This document shows, piece after piece, positions 33,160 through 44,339 of a stretch of DNA of 64,000 bases; the first letter of the stretch is position 1; each line of letters begins with the position of its first letter. The notes under the pieces were generated by a model. That model was not told where the DNA came from. It saw only the letters and a list, made by a program, of their open reading frames with translations, and made no database searches. Both the position numbers and the translations under genes were made by a program. Source of the stretch: Saccharina japonica (taxonomy: Eukaryota; Sar; Phaeophyceae; Laminariales; Laminariaceae); NCBI GenBank assembly GCA_008828725.1, contig MEHQ01001240.1:249389-313388 (forward strand). The letters run 5' to 3'.

Positions 33160-34440
33160 GTATGCCGCCAGATCTACAGCTACTGACTGCTGTGTAGCGA
33201 GGGTTCTTCAGATTTTTTTAGAATCGCAAAATACAAGAATTCGAGGATGTGGTGTTGCTCACCTCCAGTACGAGTATCGGGCGCGGTTGTGTTCGATGAT
33301 ATTGCTGTACGTACTGTGATGCTGTGATAGCCGTCGAGAGTCGACAGGGCTAACGTGCGCATATCGAACGGTTTTGCCGGTCTGTACTCGTGGAACCGCT
33401 CTCTGCGCACTGTACCTGCGCTTCGCATCCATGCATGTGTTTCATGCCAGGTTCGAAGCATGACAAGGGATCAGCATATTTGTTTTGCTCTACCGCGGTT
33501 GAGGGCTCGGGCTCGTTTATTGCGGCTGACGTCACCTTTTTGTCTGAAAATACCTAGTACCTAGTGTATCGTATCTCTTATCATAGACGCGCCTCCCGAG
33601 ACTTGCGTTGGGGGACACACGGAATCGTTCGATTGGTGATGCAGCTGTCTCAAACTCGGGTGTACCCCGAAGGATAGTGGGATGGTGGGGCTACCGATTG
33701 CAGAGAGTAATCCCCCTTCAGAAATGCACCTTCGTTTTTGGGGAAAACTACTTGGAATTAGTGTTGGGAAAATGCGGTAACAAAAGGGTTACGTACTCTG
33801 CGCGGCCCGGGGTTGCCGAAGAAACCGTCTCTCCTAAACTCTCTTGGTTCGGTGTTTTTTTCTCAAAACTATTGTTTGGTAGTGACGCGATTTCCGTCGG
33901 GATGCCGGGGGCCATATACCGCCTACGCTTATTGGTTTATATATATGTGTGTGTTCTTCACATTAAACCTTCCTTTCTACCTGTCGACATCCAGCACACC
34001 CAGTGTCCGTGCCGATTCTTCATCCTAGAGAGGTACCAGTTCTGTGGTCACAAAACTACTACACAAAGATACTACGCTGCAGTGCAGTAAGCAGAGCAGA
34101 CAATGCAATGCCATATACGACAGGCAAGACCTACCCTGCTAGCAATCGAGGTGCATGAAAGAGAAAAAAGAGAAAAAAAGAAGAGAAAAAGCGAAAAGGA
34201 AAAAAAGAATAAAAAATAAACATAATAAAGCAAATCAACAATCTAACAACCGACCAAAAACATGACAAAACAAAAAGAAAGAAAGTGTCGTGCTTCTCCC
34301 AGAGATGCGACAGACAATAAAATGAAGCGAAATGAGATGGAATGGAATAAAATGAAATGTAATTCCACAAGTCACTTCCTGCTATTCCTACCCCTAATAA
34401 ACGACTTGAATCATCAAACCATCGCTTGTCTCTGGGTGTG
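33160..34440. other. Region downstream of bL35, unassigned
   Basis: A 160-codon plus-strand ORF (33608-34090) has uneven composition and no recognised motif; it does not repeat elsewhere in the window. From 34145 to 34260 the sequence is an A-rich purine tract. No other gene evidence. Confidence 0.3.
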
Positions 34441-34449
34441 TTTTGACTA

Positions 34450-34770
34450 TCTTGCTTGGAGCTGACGAACACCGCAAAGAGGAGGCGTCGTTTGCGGATG
34501 GTCATCTCAACGCTCACGCATTGTGCCTTCTTGAGAGCCTTGGCGGACGACATGATAAGATGGTCGATGCGTTGTCGGCGATGGAAACTAATGGTCCGTA
34601 CGTATGAGGAAGTTGTGGTGTGCCGTTCGGAGCTCAGCGAAGTGCTCCTGGACAAGGGTCCACGTCACACACCTGTACAGCAGTGTCTCCATCACCTCGC
34701 GGCCTTTAGCATGCGCACATTTAGAGTAAACGGGACATCCTCCATATCATACAGCTCCCGCTTGAACCGC
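34450..34770 (-). pseudogene. LINE reverse-transcriptase C-terminal fragment
   Basis: Minus-strand reading gives segments that match the 38-39 kb LINE: NVRMLKAA, then after frameshifts SAKALKKAQCVSVEMTIRKRRLLFA, against YAKALKQTRCESIETTIRKRRLFFA. Two or more frameshifts and stops. A 5'-truncated, decayed copy. Confidence 0.8.
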
Positions 34771-35424
34771 GATCAGCACCTCCAACACTCTGATTAACAA
34801 CAATCTTCTCTTACGATAGATTGAGACTGGAGACAAGCAACGCGGATGATACTCAATCGATTGCGATACTACTGGTAACACATTGGACAACACTTACTAC
34901 TTGGTCGATAATAATGCGGCCCTTTCTCAACACCTTTTTTTTTAGTTAAGGGGAAGACCGGAGACTAGCAACGCGAATGTTACTCATTCGATTGCGATAC
35001 TAACACAAGGAATAAAATGAAAAGTAATTCCACAAGTGTAACTTGTGGTCTCAGGAACGGAATCAAATAATCTGTCTGTCCGTCTGTCTGTCCGATGAGA
35101 GTCAGTCTGGGGTACCCCACGGCCGAATTTATTTCAAAACTGCTACGCCCGTACCGCACGCAACAGGTCGGTAGCCCTCGAGGAGGCGATCGTCATGGTC
35201 CAACCCATACCTAATGGGGTGCCCTGTGTGTGGAGTAGTCAGGGTTGGCTCCCAGCATCCCAAACGGAGTGGAGAGCCGAGCAGCAGCGATCGCTCGCAC
35301 GAGGCCAGTGTCTAATTTCAACTGGAATTGGATTATACACTTGTGGAATTGAAATTCATGTTTCGACAGCGTCACGCATTTATCTGTGCTGGGAGTGATC
35401 AGGTGGCGAAAGCTTTTCCCTCCG

Positions 35425-35595
35425 TCCCAGTCTCGCTTTCTCGCTCCCTCCCTCCCTCCCTCCTTCCCTCCTTCCCTCGCTCGCCCTCTCCCCCTCCCGC
35501 CTTCCGTCCCTCCCTCCCTCTCTCCGCGCCCTCCGCCCCATCACTCCCACCTCTCCCTCCTCCCTCCCACACTGCTCCCTCCTCCTCTCTTGACC
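35425..35595. repeat. CCCTCCCT polypyrimidine tract
   Basis: About 170 bp of almost pure C/T on the plus strand, mainly CCCTC units. It yields long Ser/Pro ORFs on one strand and Gly/Glu/Arg ORFs on the other, which I do not treat as genes. Capable of triplex formation. Confidence 0.9.
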
Positions 35596-35702
35596 GCCCT
35601 CGAAGACAAGATGTCATGACACAGGACCTTCAACCCCTTGACAGACACCATACTACTAGGTTTTGGTATTAAACACTCGGCCGTATACCCTTGACAGCGA
35701 AG

Positions 35703-35920
35703 GTTTCCCGTCCTTGACCTGACATCGTTTTGGATGTCTTTGGCGAATTTTTTTTAATATTAATCATAAAGGGCCCGTATTGGCGAAATAAAGTTTCAGG
35801 AGTTGTTGTTTCTTCACGTTTATCGCGGATTTCCCGTCCTTGACCTGACATCATTGTGGATGTCTTTGGCGAAATTGTTCAAACTTTAATCATAAAGGGC
35901 CCGTATTAACGAAACCCACA
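35703..35920. repeat. Tandem direct repeat ending in a MITE-type terminus
   Basis: Two copies about 122 bp apart of TTTCCCGTCCTTGACCTGAC through AATCATAAAGGGCCCGTATT. Each ends in TAAAGGGCCCGTATT, the same terminus as the 29.5 and 25.9 kb MITEs, but I found no opposite end, so these look like solo ends duplicated in tandem. Confidence 0.7.
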
Positions 35921-36474
35921 CTAACTTCAGTATAATAGCTGTCGACTTCCTTATTTCCCCCAATGTTTAGGCTGAGTTTCTTGTGGGGCACTTTCTTATG
36001 AGAGGGCCGGTAGTGTATCGCTGTCGCTGTCCGGTGTGTGGCGTTTAAGGGCTTCCTCCGTCCACCCAAGCGAAGCTGAGAGTAACAGGTTCCTAGCCTG
36101 GGCCTTAAAAATAAAACAGAGGCTGTAGGCGGCGTGCAGGTGACGATGCACGCCGTCGCTCTCAGCTTACTCTCCTCGGTACTTGTCAGCCGGGTGTTCT
36201 GTGGGATGTCGCGTTATTCCGACCTCATTCACATTTCGAGAACATACGGAACATACGCGGTTTCACCCGATAGAACGTAAAAGCCGTATTTCCACTTCAA
36301 ATCGGAAAAAAATCGAGTTCGGTTCATAAAAAAACATCAATTTGAAATCGATCCGATTTGAAACTTGCCTTCTTTAATTCGCACCCTGAGGGCCGCAGAC
36401 AAGGAGAAACGAAACGAAAAACGAAATCAAACGAAATAAAAAAAATATACCTGGTATACATATGTATATAAAGG

Positions 36475-36550
36475 TCGCCCCGGTGGGCTAGCAGGTAACC
36501 ACGAAGCCTGTAAGCTTCAAGATCGCGAGTTCGAGCCCCGCCGAGTGCAT
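36475..36550 (+). ncRNA. tRNA-like sequence, possible SINE head
   Basis: A D-arm-like GTGG...CCAC stem (about 36485-36506) is followed after a GAAGC...GCTTC hairpin by GAGTTCGAGCCCC, a good pol III B-box. The acceptor stem does not pair and the anticodon loop is irregular, so it is not a working tRNA gene. A tRNA-derived SINE head or tRNA pseudogene is likeliest. Confidence 0.35.
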
Positions 36551-36844
36551 ACAAATTCTGTGGTCACAGACTACTGTGAAACAGAGAAAAACCAAAACAA
36601 AATAAACGCAAATGAATGGGTAAAGCAAGTGAGATGCGAACGTACCGGGTACGAGAACAAAACGACACGAGCCGAACCGAAAAATAAGAAAAAAAGACAA
36701 TACAAAAAACGAATTATGAAATGAAACAGAATAAATTAGAGTAAATTTTAAAATCGAAAAATATGATAACATCAATATATAATATGGTAAAAGGTTCCCC
36801 TCCGGGACGTGCCTGGGGAGTGACGCAAGGATGTCTCGAAAACT

Positions 36845-37500
36845 TGGCACAGATGCTCCGAGTACCTTGGAGTAAAGTAAGATGTATTGGAGATAAAATC
36901 TTCAGGTACTTCGTGTACTCGGAGTATTTCGGGGTTCGATACTCCGGGATACTGCTCGTACTCGGAGTATTTCGGTTATGAACACTCTCGATACTGCTTG
37001 TACTCGGAGTATTTCGGGGTCCAATACTGCGGGTACTCCTTGTACTCCGAGTATTTGGGGCTTCAGTACTGCTCATATCATACGCATATCATACTGTATG
37101 GAACCATTACTATTGACTCGATCGTTCTTAGAGATTTAATATTGATTCCGCCAAACATTTTATCATTTTTCTACACACACCTTGGAGTAAAGTAAGGAGT
37201 ATTGGAGATAAAATACTTCAGGTACTTCGTGTACTCGGAGTATTTCGGGGTTCGATACTCCGCGATACTGCTCGTACTCAGAGTATTTCGGGTATGAACA
37301 CTCTCGATACTGCTTGTACTCGGAGTATTTCGGAGTCCGATACTGCGGGTACTCCTTGTACTCCGAGTATTTGGGGCTTCAGTACTGCTCATATCATACG
37401 CATATCATATTGTATGGAACCATGACTATTGACTCGATCGTTCTTGGAGAGTTGTTATTAATTCCGCCAAACATTTTATCATGTTTGTACAAACACTTGT
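36845..37500 (+). repeat. TACTCGGAGTA repeat, tandem copies (copy C)
   Basis: Two tandem units with a period of about 322 bp (starts near 36861 and 37182). Each has a TACTCGGAGTATTTCGGGGT array and a unique tail containing GACTCGATCGTTCTT and CCGCCAAACATTTTATCAT. The first unit begins CACAGATGCTCCGAGTA like the 19.4 kb copy. Confidence 0.85.
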
Positions 37501-37669
37501 GGAATAAGCACGCCAACCCGTTCCTTGGCCGTGCAATAACAATGGAAAACAACGCAAACAGAGAAAGACTAAGAACGACAGGAAAGGACAGGCAACCGGA
37601 GCACACCAAAAGGACCTTACAGGCAGCCGAGGCAGGTTTGTGCCCGTAGTACAGACAGGTTCTACCAGC

Positions 37670-37838
37670 TAGTCGGTCTGGTACCTTGCTACCCTGTCTG
37701 CCGTCTCCTTCCTGCTTTCGCCCACCGCGGTTTCCCTACGAACCGCCCCCCCCCTCTGTCTCCATTCCCTTGGGCGCCACCCATAACACGGATGCGTGGC
37801 GCTTCCTACTCAGTTCCGTGTCGTTTTCGTGCCACACA
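37670..37838 (-). pseudogene. LINE 3'-end fragment
   Basis: About 170 bp matching 38249-38410, i.e. the C-terminal codons and stop of the LINE ORF (RWQGTRPTS* side). A 5'-truncated copy lying just beyond the 3' end of the larger LINE in the same orientation. Confidence 0.7.
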
Positions 37839-38248
37839 CGAAAGTGAAGGAAAGATAAGAGGAAATAACAAAAACAAAATGAATACGTACGTAGCTAAGC
37901 AATCAAAGAAAAAAACTAGGAAAATACGGAAGGACAGAAAAACAAAGGCTAAAAGCGACCACGGCAAAATAAATAACATAAAATAAACTTATGCGAGGGG
38001 CTGTACCATCGCTGTCGTGCCCTCTTGGAGAAGCTGCGACAGGCAATACACCAAGCAAATAAAGACCACTAGAAATAACTAAGGAAAAGCACGGAGCTCG
38101 CCATCCACCAAGCCAGGTAGTACTTCTTCCTTATCACAGGGATAAGAACGAGAGTAACAATGAAACTAAAACGAAACGAAGAACACAACGGGGCCCCGTT
38201 CGAAAAAGCTACAGAGGTGCGCGGTACGGGTAGTCTAAACGGGACTTA

Positions 38249-39723
38249 CTAGTCAGCTTGGTACCTTGCCACCCTGTCAGCTGTCTCCTTCCTGCTCTCA
38301 TCAACCGCGGTTTCCTTACGACTACTGTTGTCCCCCCCCTTCCCATTCCCTTGTGCATCACCCGCAAACGGATGCGCGGCGCTGTCTACTCAGTTCCGCC
38401 TCGTCTTTGTGCCACCTGACCATGAACCGTTCAGCTGCTTCGAGGACCCCCCTGTACCACTTGCCCATCTTAGTTGCTGCAACGGTCCACATTGCGGTCT
38501 CTACTCCAAACACCAACGGGGACTGTGCCGTGGACCCCTCGGTGGCTCGAAACACCTTGAGGTCTTCAGCAAGGAATTTCTGCCAAGTCTTTGGTTGACC
38601 GCCCGGTCTGCGTCCCTCCCCACCCGTCATTGTCCCGAACATCACCTGACTGGGTAGTCGCCCCTTGTGTTGCCGTGCCACGGCCCCCGCAAAGAACAGC
38701 CGCCGTTTACGGATCGTCGTTTCGATGCTCTCACAACGTGTCTGCTTGAGAGCCTTCGCGTACGAGAGGGTGCTATAGTCGTCACGCTGCCGATGCTGGA
38801 AGCCAATGACACGCAGGAGGACTTGGTGGTGTACCGATCGGAGCCTGGCGAAGTGTTGTGCACTGAGAGTCCACGTCACACATCCGTACAGCAGGGTCTC
38901 AATCACCTCGGCCTTCAACATGCGTACTTTCAGGCTATGGGCCATTTTAATCGAGCAAATTTTTTCCATAATTTCCAATATTTTTTTCCAAAAAAAAAGG
39001 AAAACAAGGAAATATTGGAAATATTGGAAATTCCTCAGAGGGCAAAATGTTTGGAAGGCTTCACGTTCCAATAAATGGGGAAAAAAAATGGAAAAAATGG
39101 AAATATAGAAAATTGCGCGAAAAACAATATTGGAAATTTAGGAAATTTAGGAAATTTATGGCTCCGATAAGAATGGCCTTAAGTGGGGCCGTCTTCATGT
39201 GGTACAACTCCGGTCCGAACCGTTTGAAGGATACCCGCATGAGACGGACCCGTCGTTCGATTTCGAGTGAGAGGTCAGCGTCTTTGTGGATAATGCCGCC
39301 GAGGTATAAGAACTGGCTCGTCTGTCTATACCTCTGACCAGCTGCTTCGATAACGAGCGGCGGAGCAGGGGGTGTCTGGTCCCGTGTTCGTAGAATAATC
39401 GTTTCCGCCTTATTTTCCGAAACCGTGAGGCCTGCTGCTTCGAAGACAGTCACGATGACTGTCATCATTTTAGCGAGTCCCTCCGCAGACTTTGAGACAA
39501 TTCCTGCATCATCAGCGTACAGCATACCCCATACTGCCCTTCGCACGCATGCCAATGGTACCGCTTTTCCGACCACTACACCCTCCTCGAGGTGAACCAA
39601 ATTTCTCATGATGTCTTTGTCTTCGCTGAAGCGTACGAGAACAACATATTGTAAGGTTCGATTCACAGGAGGGAGGGGTCGTTTGGGAAACACGCGCATA
39701 AACCACCCAAGGTTTACAACCAA
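38249..39723 (-). mobile_element. LINE (non-LTR) reverse transcriptase, 5'-truncated and interrupted
   Basis: Reading from 39723 downward: RFSEDKDIMRNLVHLEEGV, then RRAVWGMLYADDAGIVSKSAEG with the YADD catalytic box at 39508-39519, then AAGLTVSENKAETI and FLYLGGIIHKDADLSLEIERR. After a MITE insertion (38938-39179) it resumes SLKVRMLKAEVIETLLYGCVTW, TIRKRRLFFAGAVARQHKGR and KWYRGVLEAAERFM, the usual C-terminal part of LINE pol proteins. A frameshift precedes the end (TAG at 38249-38251, preceded by ADRVARYQAD). No endonuclease domain or 5' part remains, so it is inactive. Confidence 0.93.
38938..39179. mobile_element. 242 bp MITE inserted in the LINE, TA target duplication
   Basis: Ends are inverted: left TGGGCCATTTTAATCGAGC, right (complement) AGGCCATTCTTATCGGAGCC. 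The interior is built of TTTCC/GGAAA words (GGAAATATTGGAAA and complements). TA is duplicated at 38936-38937 and 39180-39181. Removing the element plus one TA restores the expected LINE reading APLSLKVRM exactly, which defines both borders. Confidence 0.93.
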
Positions 39724-40970
39724 CAGATTCGTCGGACTATGAGCTGCTCCTCGTGGTTTTACAGGTTGCTGTGACGTATTACGTGCTTTTTGACGAGGCG
39801 TTCCGTCCTTCCTCCGTTCCTCCGTCTCTCTACGTACCGTCTCGTACCTGATACCTGTTATGTACGAAAAACAGAGTTTCCGCTCAAAATCACCTCTTTG
39901 ATAGATTCAAGCAATCACGTGCGTCCTCTTTCTGTGTGACATCTGTGACCCGCACAAATAACAATATTCCGCTTGTGTAGGATACAACTCGACCCCCAAA
40001 TTGGAATTCACTGCATTCCGGGGGAAACTCTCCTCTCGGCGCTTTGCTTCGTGGCGGTTTCTCGCGACGAGGTGTGCCTTTTCATGTTCTTCTTCCACCA
40101 TGGTCCCCGCCGGCCTCCTCAACTCAGGGGGTGGTCTCGGTCGCGCTATGATGAGTCTTGTTAGTTGCGTCTCCCGCCACTGAAAGCCCGATCACCCCTC
40201 AAGGACTGCATGCTGCGTGAACTACGCCTTAATTTTCGATTACGAAGCCCTAACATTTCATGACTTTATCGTGTTTATACTACTGTATACTGTAGATACG
40301 TTGTATACCGATGGCACAAAGCTTCCTGCGCGAGCGGCTTTGTTGCCTTACGGCATGTGTCTATTCGCTTATTTTGGGACGCCCCATGTGTCTTGAATCG
40401 CCCATAGGCTCCTTCCAAGCTAAGGCGATGATGTCGATTCATGGAGCCCCCTCCTCACTCGGTCTGATATAACGGGCCGGTTAAATCCGCGAGAACCTCC
40501 GGTAAGATGCCAACTCTGTTCCCAACAGAATCGGGGATTTTCCTCTTTTCCATTGACGGCAACCCTCAAGCTCCCGCCCCCGTAGAAAGGCGTTCTGGGC
40601 ATGTTAGTGAGATTGCAGTGTCAGCCGATCATGCGGACATCCCTCCTGGACGAAGGATTGTGCCTTCGCCCCTCACGGTAGCTCGATGGTATGTCCATAA
40701 GCCCACTGCGCTCCGTTGTCTGCCCTCCTTCATGGTTTGAGGGACAAACCCGCATCCAGAACGCGTTCTAGGTAGCTTGTTTTCTACCCAAGAGGTTCGG
40801 TGGCAATGGGGGCCGCCGCCTGCTTGTCCGCTATGCCAGCGAGGCAGTCCGCAAGGCGGTCCGCGCCTCCGTCCTTCACAAAACCCACCGAGCGCTCAAG
40901 GAATACTCTCGGTGCAGATCAGGACGCCCACCCCGGTCACTCCTCACCTTTCAATAATGCTGTGACGTCA
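39724..40970. other. Unassigned region
   Basis: No recognisable gene. A minus-strand reading near 40780-40960 (GFVKDGGADRLADCLAGIAD) is protein-like but short, and I cannot assign it. Confidence 0.3.
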
Positions 40971-40976
40971 GCAATT

Positions 40977-42560
40977 TTAATAAGAGATCTCCAACGCCGT
41001 CGGGGCGCGCCCTTTCGAGAGTAGGTAGCTCACGGCCTTGGCGGAGTTGGTCACGAAGCCGCGAACGTTGCCTATGTCGTCTACCAATAGCTCACGCCCG
41101 AGGAATATAATAATATCTCCAATCATGTTGGTCGTGACCCCCATACGGCCGAGGTAGATGTCGTCCAAGTAAGCGACGTCCCTCTGGTGATGGGCCGCCC
41201 CCATGTCATGCCCAGGCAAACCGGCCGACAGTTTTCCCCCAGCACGGTGATGCAGGAAGAGCTGCGAGAACTCTCCTGCGGGAACGCGTCCGACTCGTCG
41301 GTGATTCTCCACAAGAAGGCGGTCATGCCCCGACCGAACTCCACCCACCCGATGTTGGTGTGGATGGCGATCTACAGGTGCGCGAACTGTTGCCCATCAC
41401 GTGCGGGACCCAATAGAAAGCTGCGGGAGCTGGTCATGGCGAAGAGCACCTGGGAGGTGTACACACCATCCGAGTGCCCCGGAGGAGCACTTCCGTCATC
41501 TACGTCGGTAGCGTTCGCCAGCACTGCGGCTGTCGCGACCGCAGAAACGACAATGTGGTCTTCGGACGGAAATCGGGTCACCAGGGTAGCCGACGTCTCT
41601 TCGCTGCCTGCGAGCGCGGCTTTGCCAGAAGGGGGCGGGCTGCGACTTCCATTCCCCCCGCGTTGCCACACGCCGACGACGCACGCTCGAGATTCGCTTC
41701 CTCCGAAACCTTTTGGGCGACATACCGCAGCCTTGTGTTACCTCGCCTCGTGTACGCCATCAACCACGAGAGCAGCAGGACTATATCTCCGCTCTGCACC
41801 AACGCGAACCTCTGTCTCCCCTTGACAGGGCCATCCAGTGAGTACAGCTCAATCGCTCGCAGGAGCGGGTTGGCAACGCAAGTTCCGGTTCGGCCGCTTT
41901 GCCAGGGCGTGGTTGATTGTGTGAAGTGCCGAGCACGTGAACGCTCAGGCGCGCGTTTGTGCCTATCAACTGCGGCTGAACTTTCCCCCCTGTCGCGCAG
42001 CGTTGCCGCAGATCATCACGGAAGCGGCATCGAGTGGTGGCCCCATACCCAGGCTCTTCTGGTCCCATCCGTGCCACAGCCCCCGGCTGCTAAAGGTCTG
42101 CGTCGCCTGTGACCACCCCTCCCACCCGTGCCGCCCGACTCCGAAGACCAGGGTCTGCTTGGACCGCTGCCTCCAATGCGTCCCGTCTCGTGCCCCGGGC
42201 TCCGCAGTTGAGACTGCTGGATAGCGAAGTGTTGCTGCTGCCGCGCCTCTCGAGAGGGCGTCAACGCCTCAACCATACAATGCTCACGGAGAGCTTGATG
42301 TTCTTGCCCACATGGAGCATTTTTTTTGCGGTCCGGTGCCCGAGCTGGAGTCACAGAGCAGACCCCGTACGCCACGTCGCCTGGCATCGCCCATAAAGGC
42401 GTGTGGGGTCGCGTGCCGTTGTCGGGCCCCCTTCCCCCTGGCGGATCCTCCAGCTGCTGCCGCGCTGCATGGTGTCCTAGTCCCGCCGCCGTTCCTTGTC
42501 GCTCCTCTCCCTCGGCGGCTTTGGCATTTTAGATATAACTCAAGATTCGTAACCCCCACT
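40977..42560 (-). other. GC-rich block with overlapping long ORFs, possible retroelement remnant
   Basis: Long open frames on both strands (up to 212 codons). The minus-strand frame 41348-40977 contains VAYLDDIYLG, which resembles the YxDD box of reverse transcriptases, followed by an Ile/Leu-rich segment. A minus-strand start at 42559 (MGVTNLELYLKCQSRRGRG) could be a gag-like N terminus. Frames shift repeatedly. Sharply higher GC than both flanks, with an edge at about 42530. Confidence 0.35.
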
Positions 42561-42714
42561 GTCCGATCCTCCGACTGAGGGCCACATTCCTAACGAAAAC
42601 AATATGAATCACGATTAACTTGTTATTATGATGTTTGCATTGTCCTAAAACGTCAAAAAGTATACCAGGCATGATACACAAAAGACAAGCATGAAAAAAG
42701 AGGCTATTAAGACA

Positions 42715-42870
42715 AAAGTGAAAAATCATACCAGATATAATATACAACAAAACCAAGTGTACAAAATGAAAAATCATACCAGATATAGTATACAACCAGG
42801 TATACTACGTACACACAAAAAATGCCCAAGACAAAAGTGAAAGATCATACCAGGTACAGTATACAACAAC
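42715..42870. repeat. Three-copy tandem repeat with TACCAGRTA
   Basis: GTGAAAAATCATACCAGATA...TATACAAC appears three times (about 42718, 42767, 42836), the last with TACCAGGTA. Spacing is irregular (49 and 69 bp). Confidence 0.75.
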
Positions 42871-43112
42871 AGAAATATTCGGGAGAATGTATGTAAAAAA
42901 AATGGGTACATGGACATGTGGGTGGGTTCGAACTCGGGACATGGAGGTTCAAAGGCTACAGGGGCTGGGGACCACGGGGACCACTTTTTTTTTCGTCTTG
43001 GGGGCCATGCAAATAGCTAGCAAGTGAAAATTCCCTCGAGGGGGAAAATATGCGAAATCAATCCGTGCTCCCAGCTGGGTGAAAATTAATAGTACACCCA
43101 GATTGTTATTAT

Positions 43113-43596
43113 ATAGGTTTTACTGTGTACTCCTAGTGCACCAAGAACCCTCATCCTACGACCGATACGTGGGAGGACGGTTCGCGCTTCGAGCTCTCGA
43201 TTTACGGTTCGCGCTTCGCGCTCACGGCCTCCGGCGGCTCCTGCAGAGGGCGGACTATATTTCTGCACCTTGTGGGTGGAAGCAGGGTGCCAAATGGGAT
43301 CAGATCCGGGTGGGATCAGGTCCGGGTGGGAGCATCACGGTAAAACCCTGCTCCCCCTTCGCACCCTACTCCCACCCGGACCTGATCCCACCCGGATCTG
43401 ATCCCATTTGGCACCCTACTCCCACCCACAAGGTGCAGAAATATAATCCGCTCTCTGCAGGAGCCGCCGGAGGCCTTGAGTGCGAAGTGTGAACCGTGAA
43501 TCGATAGCGCGAAGCGCGGACCGTCGAACAGTCATCCCACGTATCGGTTGTGGGATCAGGGTTCTTGGACCACTACGAGTACACATTAAAACCTAT
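43113..43596. mobile_element. 484 bp near-perfect hairpin element
   Basis: Left arm from ATAGGTTTTA to about 43331 is the inverted complement of the right arm (about 43353-43596, ending TAAAACCTAT). Arms share CCAAGAACCCTCATCC, GCCTCCGGCGGCTCCTGCAG and TGGGATCAGATCCGGGTGGG. The loop is about 20 bp. A foldback MITE; transcripts would form a long double-stranded RNA. Confidence 0.9.
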
Positions 43597-43760
43597 TCCT
43601 AAGAGTTTACTCTCCGGTAGTCTACCGCGGCTTTAAAATTCTGCTAAAACAAATTGAAATCTGAAATCCAGTCATTTAATGAAATCTGAAATCAAGTCAT
43701 TCCTAAAAGTTTATTCTTAGGTAATCCACCGCGGCTTTCAAATTCCGCTGATATCATACG
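43597..43760. repeat. Tandem direct repeat, about 110 bp period
   Basis: TCCTAA(G/A)AGTTTA.TCT and CCACCGCGGCTTT.AAATTC occur twice, separated by a 30 bp GAAATCTGAAATC duplication. Confidence 0.8.
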
Positions 43761-43940
43761 TACGTGCCAGGTAGTTGATAAGAAATAGACCAATTTTCAA
43801 GTTTGATCGCAAGAAATAGACAAGTTTTGAAGGTTTGGACGAAAACCGTAGTATACGATACGTCTTGCCAGCTATATAGCGCTTTTCTCTACTTCCTAGA
43901 GCACCGATCGGCACCCCGGGTACGCCGAACCATGCCAGAG

Positions 43941-44228
43941 TGTTCTGGTACTACTGGAAACATGTGGAAACGCCGGTAAATACCTGGTATCACATGTATA
44001 CGAATCGTATTGGTAGTACTTGGAAGGCGTATCTTAGATGGGAACCAGGGGTTCCCAGGTTCATGGCAGAACCAAGTCTTCTGCTCTTTCAGTCTTTCAT
44101 CGTGGGAAAAGGAATAAAGCTGCTCTTCTTCTATCTCTAAGCAAACAGCACACGTGAGTACCAACGAGTACCTGTTCAATAGGCTGACCTGGCTAGGGGT
44201 ACCCTGTGTCCTTACCCTAATCATGTCA
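43941..44228 (+). repeat. 5' LTR of Ty3-type element
   Basis: About 288 bp, starting TGTT and ending TCA, matched with about 90% identity by 46300-46577. Followed after 4 bp by a primer-binding site. Confidence 0.88.
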
Positions 44229-44232
44229 TACC

Positions 44233-44250
44233 TGGCGTCGTCGGCAGGAC
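44233..44250 (+). promoter_or_regulatory. Primer-binding site, serine tRNA type
   Basis: TGGCGTCGTCGGCAGGAC is complementary to the 3' end expected of a eukaryotic serine tRNA of the UCN group (...TCCTGCCGACGACG-CCA). The identical 18-mer is found in the TRIM element at 49247-49264. Confidence 0.8.
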
Positions 44251-44339
44251 TTTGACCTTTGTTCGGTACTCGTTTTTGCGTTAGTTTTTTTTCCTTCGAG
44301 TAAGTCTCGCAAGTCGTCTATCAGCTTCTCGGGGTTCGG

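Noticed and set aside
35328..35672. Pro/Ser-rich 114-codon ORF
   Set aside because: Translation of the CCCTC polypyrimidine tract.
42900..42945. Pol III B-box on the minus strand (GAGTTCGAACCCA)
   Set aside because: Isolated box with no A-box at the right distance and no tRNA fold.
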